Assembly (NCBI GenBank): GCA_034440455.1
Contig: JAWXCB010000056.1
Coordinates: 1-5,276 of the forward strand
Length of the DNA: 5,276 nucleotides
Direction: 5' to 3'
Source of the DNA: JAWXCB01 sp034440455
Lineage (GTDB): Bacteria > Bacteroidota > Bacteroidia > Chitinophagales > CAIOSU01
A program made the translations under genes and the position numbers. Positions 2,466 through 5,276 of the stretch are shown here, piece after piece; within the stretch, counting starts at the first letter, position 1, and every line of letters starts with the position of its first letter. The notes under the pieces are model-generated. The model had not been told where the DNA came from. It saw only the letters and a list, made by a program, of their open reading frames with translations, and ran no database searches.

Positions 2466-5276
2466 ATGAAGACCCTAACCCTCGTTCTCTCGCTTGTGCT
2501 GGCTACGTGTGTGTCAGCATTTTCGCAATTACCTTCAGGAATTAAATATCAGGCTGTTGCCCGCAACGCATTTGGCGAAGTGATGGCGGAGCAAAACATC
2601 CGTCTGCGCTTTTCCATGATTGACAGCGCCTCAGGTGGCAGTTCTGTGTTTACGGAAATGCATGCGGTGCAAACAAATAAGTTTGGCATGTTCTCGCTTT
2701 CCATTGGCAGCGGGGATAAAATCAGCGGAGATTATGAAAGCATCGCATGGGCTACGGGCGGCAAATGGCTGAAGATAGAAATGGATCCCGCAGGCGGCAC
2801 TAATTTTTTTACGATGGGCATGTCTGAAATGCAGGTTGTTCCTTATGCCGCTGTTGCCGCAACATCTTTGAGCGACCCCAGCGCAACAAACGAAGTAATT
2901 ACGGATTTTTCTTTTGATGCTGTTGCAAATGAACTTTCTGTAACAGAAGCAGGAGAAACGAAATCCGTAACGATTAATGAAGAAGCGGATGACCTTTCTG
3001 ACAACACGCTCACGCAACTGAGTGATGTGGATGCAGTTCCCATGAATGGTCATATATTAAAATGGAACGGAAACAAATGGACTTCTTCTGCCGATGAAAC
3101 AAACGACCAGACGATTTCACTTGACGATGATGAGCTTTCTATCTCCGGTGGCAACAGCGTTGACCTGTCGGAATATTTAGATAATACAGACAACCAGCAG
3201 TTGTTTTTGAATCCCACACAAAATTTGATTTTGATCCAGAATGGCGGTTCGATTGATGTTTCTCCGCTTGTGAACAAAGGCGTGAATGTATCCATTTCTT
3301 TTGATACTGTTTCGAATGTGCTTACGATTACTGACGGCACAGGCAGCATGAGTGCGGTGATTGATATTAATGATTCCGACAGCGACACAAATCCGATGAA
3401 TGAAATTCAAATGATTTCACTTACCGGAAACCTACTTTCTATCAGCAATGGAAACAGCGTAATGTTGATGGATAACAGCGCAACAAACGAGTTGCAATCA
3501 CTTTCAATTTCAGGCAACACGCTTTCTATTTCTAATGGAAATTCGGTGACGCTTTCGGACAATAGCTCTACAAATGAGTTGATTACCAACTTCGCATTGA
3601 GCGGAAACATGCTGCAAGTAACTGATGCAGGCGGCACTTCTGCAGTTGATTTGAGCGGTTTTGTGAATGATGCTGACTCTGACCCGGCAAATGAAATGCA
3701 GAATATCTCCTTGACAGGAAATACACTCGCTATCAGCGGTGGCAACTCGGTGACGCTTTCAGATAATGATGCTTCAAACGAAATTCAATCCTTGTCGCTT
3801 TCGGGAAATACAATTTCCATCAGCGGTGGAAATTCTATTGCAATTACGAATAATGATAATGATGCAACAAATGAATTGAACACAGGCGTAATCCTGAGCG
3901 GAACAAATCTTAAGATTTCTGATGCAGGCGGCACAATGTCAGTTGATTTGGGCGCATTGATAAATGATGCGGATGCAAATCCTGCAAACGAATTAAACAT
4001 GGGAGCAGTATTAAACACAGGCACTTTGGAAATCACCGATGCAGGGGGCACAATTGCTGTTGACCTCAGCAGCCTCGAAGATGATGCCGATGCAAATCCC
4101 ACAAATGAATTACAAACAATTTCAATCGTAAACGATTCGCTTCTGATTAGTGCAGGCAATGCAGTTGACCTGAGCGGCTATTTGGACAACACCGATGGTC
4201 AAATGCTCAATGTTGCAGGCACTGACCTTTCCATCAGCAACGGCAACACCGTAGATATGAGCGCATTCATGGATAACACCGATGCGCAGACTTTAGCTTA
4301 TAGCAACGATACGCTTTCAATTGCAAACGGCAACTCAGTTGTAATTACAGACAACGATGCGCAAACACTGGGAGTTGCAGGTACCGACCTTTCTATCAGC
4401 AACGGTAACACTGTGGACATGAGCGCATTCATGGATAACACAGATGCGCAGACTGTTTCAATCGTGAATGATTCGCTTGCTATCAGCGGTGGTAATATGG
4501 TTGATTTGAGTTCTTACTTAGATAACACCGATGCGCAAACTTTAACATACAGTAACGACACGCTTACAATTGCAAACGGAAACTCTGTGGTGATTGAAGT
4601 TACAGACGAACAAACATTGAGCGTTGCAGGAACAGACCTTTCCATCAGCAACGGCAACACGGTGAACATGAGTTCATTCATGGACAACACCGATGCGCAA
4701 ACTGTTTCAATCGTGAATGATTCGCTGGCAATCAGTGGTGGGAATACTGTAGACTTGAGCAGCTACTTAGATAATACTGACGGGCAGAATTTGTCTTTAG
4801 GCGGAAATACGCTCTCTATCAGCGGAGGCAACTCAGTTGATTTGAGTGTTTACTTAGATGATACTGACACCGATGCACAGACTTTAACTTACAGCAACGA
4901 CACGCTTTCAATCAGCAACGGAAACTCAGTTGTGATTACTTCTTCTGACCAACAAACATTGAGCGTTGTTGGCGATAGCATTGCCATCAGCAACGGTAAC
5001 ACGGTTGACATGAGTTCATTTTTGGATAATACCGATGCGCAGACGCTTTCACTTGGTGGCGGAAACCTGAGCATAAGCGGAGGAAACTCAATTAGCGTAA
5101 GTTCATTTGTGCAGACAGGAACAACCGCAGGTGGAGACTTAACAGGCACTTACCCGAACCCGACAATCGTAACGGGCGCGGTAACGTCAGCAAAGATTCT
5201 TGATGGAACCATTGTAGCGGGTGATATTGCAACAGATGCGGTAACATCAGTAAAGATTCTTGACGGAACAATTGCA
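2466..5276 (+). CDS. Secreted, repeat-built surface protein (3' end beyond the window)
   Basis: The frame is open for all 937 codons to the right edge with no stop. Residues 1-21 ('MKTLTLVLSLVLATCVSAFSQ') are a signal peptide; C15 follows 'LAT', a poor lipobox, so release by signal peptidase I is more likely. Residues 24-135 are a conserved Bacteroidota N-terminal domain: 'SGIKYQAVARNAFGEV' near the start, 'TNKFGMFSLSIGSG' in the middle, 'VVPYAAVAA' at the end. A linker carries 'TQLSDVD' and 'GHILKWNGNKW' (195-205). Residues 217 to about 881 are 25-31-residue repeats on the theme 'LSISNGN.VDLS.YLDNTDAQT', rich in Asn, Asp, Ser and Gly. 'GGDLTGTYPNPTI' (889-901) follows, then a 20-residue repeat. 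Family members are often annotated as tail-fibre-like or adhesin-like; surface display and a fibrous beta structure are inferred. A C-terminal chaperone or type IX sorting domain may lie beyond the edge. ATG 2466 gives the signal peptide directly. Open frames on the opposite strand here are shadows of the repeats. Confidence 0.9.
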   Translation, partial: MKTLTLVLSLVLATCVSAFSQLPSGIKYQAVARNAFGEVMAEQNIRLRFSMIDSASGGSSVFTEMHAVQTNKFGMFSLSIGSGDKISGDYESIAWATGGKWLKIEMDPAGGTNFFTMGMSEMQVVPYAAVAATSLSDPSATNEVITDFSFDAVANELSVTEAGETKSVTINEEADDLSDNTLTQLSDVDAVPMNGHILKWNGNKWTSSADETNDQTISLDDDELSISGGNSVDLSEYLDNTDNQQLFLNPTQNLILIQNGGSIDVSPLVNKGVNVSISFDTVSNVLTITDGTGSMSAVIDINDSDSDTNPMNEIQMISLTGNLLSISNGNSVMLMDNSATNELQSLSISGNTLSISNGNSVTLSDNSSTNELITNFALSGNMLQVTDAGGTSAVDLSGFVNDADSDPANEMQNISLTGNTLAISGGNSVTLSDNDASNEIQSLSLSGNTISISGGNSIAITNNDNDATNELNTGVILSGTNLKISDAGGTMSVDLGALINDADANPANELNMGAVLNTGTLEITDAGGTIAVDLSSLEDDADANPTNELQTISIVNDSLLISAGNAVDLSGYLDNTDGQMLNVAGTDLSISNGNTVDMSAFMDNTDAQTLAYSNDTLSIANGNSVVITDNDAQTLGVAGTDLSISNGNTVDMSAFMDNTDAQTVSIVNDSLAISGGNMVDLSSYLDNTDAQTLTYSNDTLTIANGNSVVIEVTDEQTLSVAGTDLSISNGNTVNMSSFMDNTDAQTVSIVNDSLAISGGNTVDLSSYLDNTDGQNLSLGGNTLSISGGNSVDLSVYLDDTDTDAQTLTYSNDTLSISNGNSVVITSSDQQTLSVVGDSIAISNGNTVDMSSFLDNTDAQTLSLGGGNLSISGGNSISVSSFVQTGTTAGGDLTGTYPNPTIVTGAVTSAKILDGTIVAGDIATDAVTSVKILDGTIA
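4119..5045 (+). repeat. Hierarchical tandem repeats inside the surface-protein gene (87/75/93-bp units, 249-bp super-unit)
   Basis: Four unit types can be separated. A is 87 bp: '.VAGTDLSISNGNTVDMS', then '.FMDNTDAQT', starting at 4206, 4368, 4617 and 4959. B is 87 bp: 'VSIVNDSLAISGGN.VDLS', then 'SYLDNTDAQT', starting at 4119, 4455 and 4704. C is 75 bp: 'L.YSNDTLSIANGNSVVI..', starting at 4293, 4542 and 4884. D is 93 bp: 'LSLGGNTLSISGGNSVDLSV', starting at 4791, with a partial copy at 5046. The order is B-A-C-A-B-C-A-B-D-C-A-D', so C-A-B (249 bp, 83 residues) is duplicated in tandem, and A at 4368 to A at 4617 is exactly 249 bases. Matching units are near-identical in bases as well as residues, which indicates recent duplication. 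Confidence 0.85.
5172..5276 (+). repeat. 20-residue C-terminal repeat array, cut by the window edge
   Basis: 'TGAVTSAKILDGTIVAGDIA' (residues 903-922) is followed by 'TDAVTSVKILDGTIA...' (923-937), a 60-bp repeat unit that is largely conserved in base sequence as well. It comes directly after the 'GDLTGTYPNPT' motif, a common order in Bacteroidota and phage-tail-fibre-like proteins. The alternating hydrophobic and polar pattern (V, I, L, I at regular spacing) suits a fibrous stalk, but that is inference. More copies are likely beyond the window. Confidence 0.7.

Noticed and set aside
4119..5045. CRISPR-like regular spacing of repeats
   Set aside because: Spacing of 75-93 bases is in multiples of three, the 'spacers' are themselves repeated, and the whole stretch is one open protein-coding frame.
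2631..5149. Several minus-strand open frames of 66-140 codons across the surface-protein gene
   Set aside because: They lie opposite a continuous 937-codon plus-strand frame with clear domains. Their Ser/Val/Pro-rich composition is the complement of the repeats, and repeated DNA without antisense stops naturally gives long shadows.

Overview
The window looks like a piece of a Bacteroidota chromosome. Four things point there: the exported N-terminal domain with an 'SGIKYQAVARNA...VPYA' signature followed by Asx/Ser/Gly-rich repeats, a remnant of a 'NIWYFG..AG' secreted protein, signal peptides ending in (S/F)AQ or FSQ, and no obvious Shine-Dalgarno sequences. All assignments come from reading the sequence; no database was searched.

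Layout. Bases 1-196 hold no convincing gene, only a short degenerate open frame on the minus strand. Bases 197-912 form a REP/RAYT-type unit: an IS200-like tyrosine transposase gene (412-841), split by a one-base frameshift in a T6 run. It is bracketed by three related palindromic repeats: 197-267 in forward orientation, 311-377 inverted, and 842-912 forward. Next, on the minus strand, come an intact small exported protein of unknown function (996-1538) and a clear DUF1801-family pseudogene (1567-1960) with one frameshift and two in-frame stops. Bases 1961-2465 are a graveyard: a hairpin-rich repeat at 2121-2168, the first ~40 codons of a degraded 'NIWYFG' protein, and a 57-codon C-terminal-like fragment whose stop overlaps that start as ATGA.

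From 2466 to the right edge runs one long plus-strand gene, 937 codons with no stop in the window. It encodes a secreted, repeat-built surface protein: signal peptide, conserved N-terminal domain, an 'ILKWNG.KW' linker motif, about 670 residues of 25-31-residue repeats with an 83-residue higher-order period, a 'GDLTGTYPNPT' motif, and the start of a 20-residue repeat array cut by the window edge.

There is no sign that these genes work together in one pathway. The picture is a genomic margin with mobile-element activity and gene decay, next to a large, probably fast-evolving surface protein. I found no CRISPR array, tRNA, rRNA or recognisable defence system. The items most worth a second look are the split transposase with its repeat set, and the hierarchical repeat structure of the long gene.
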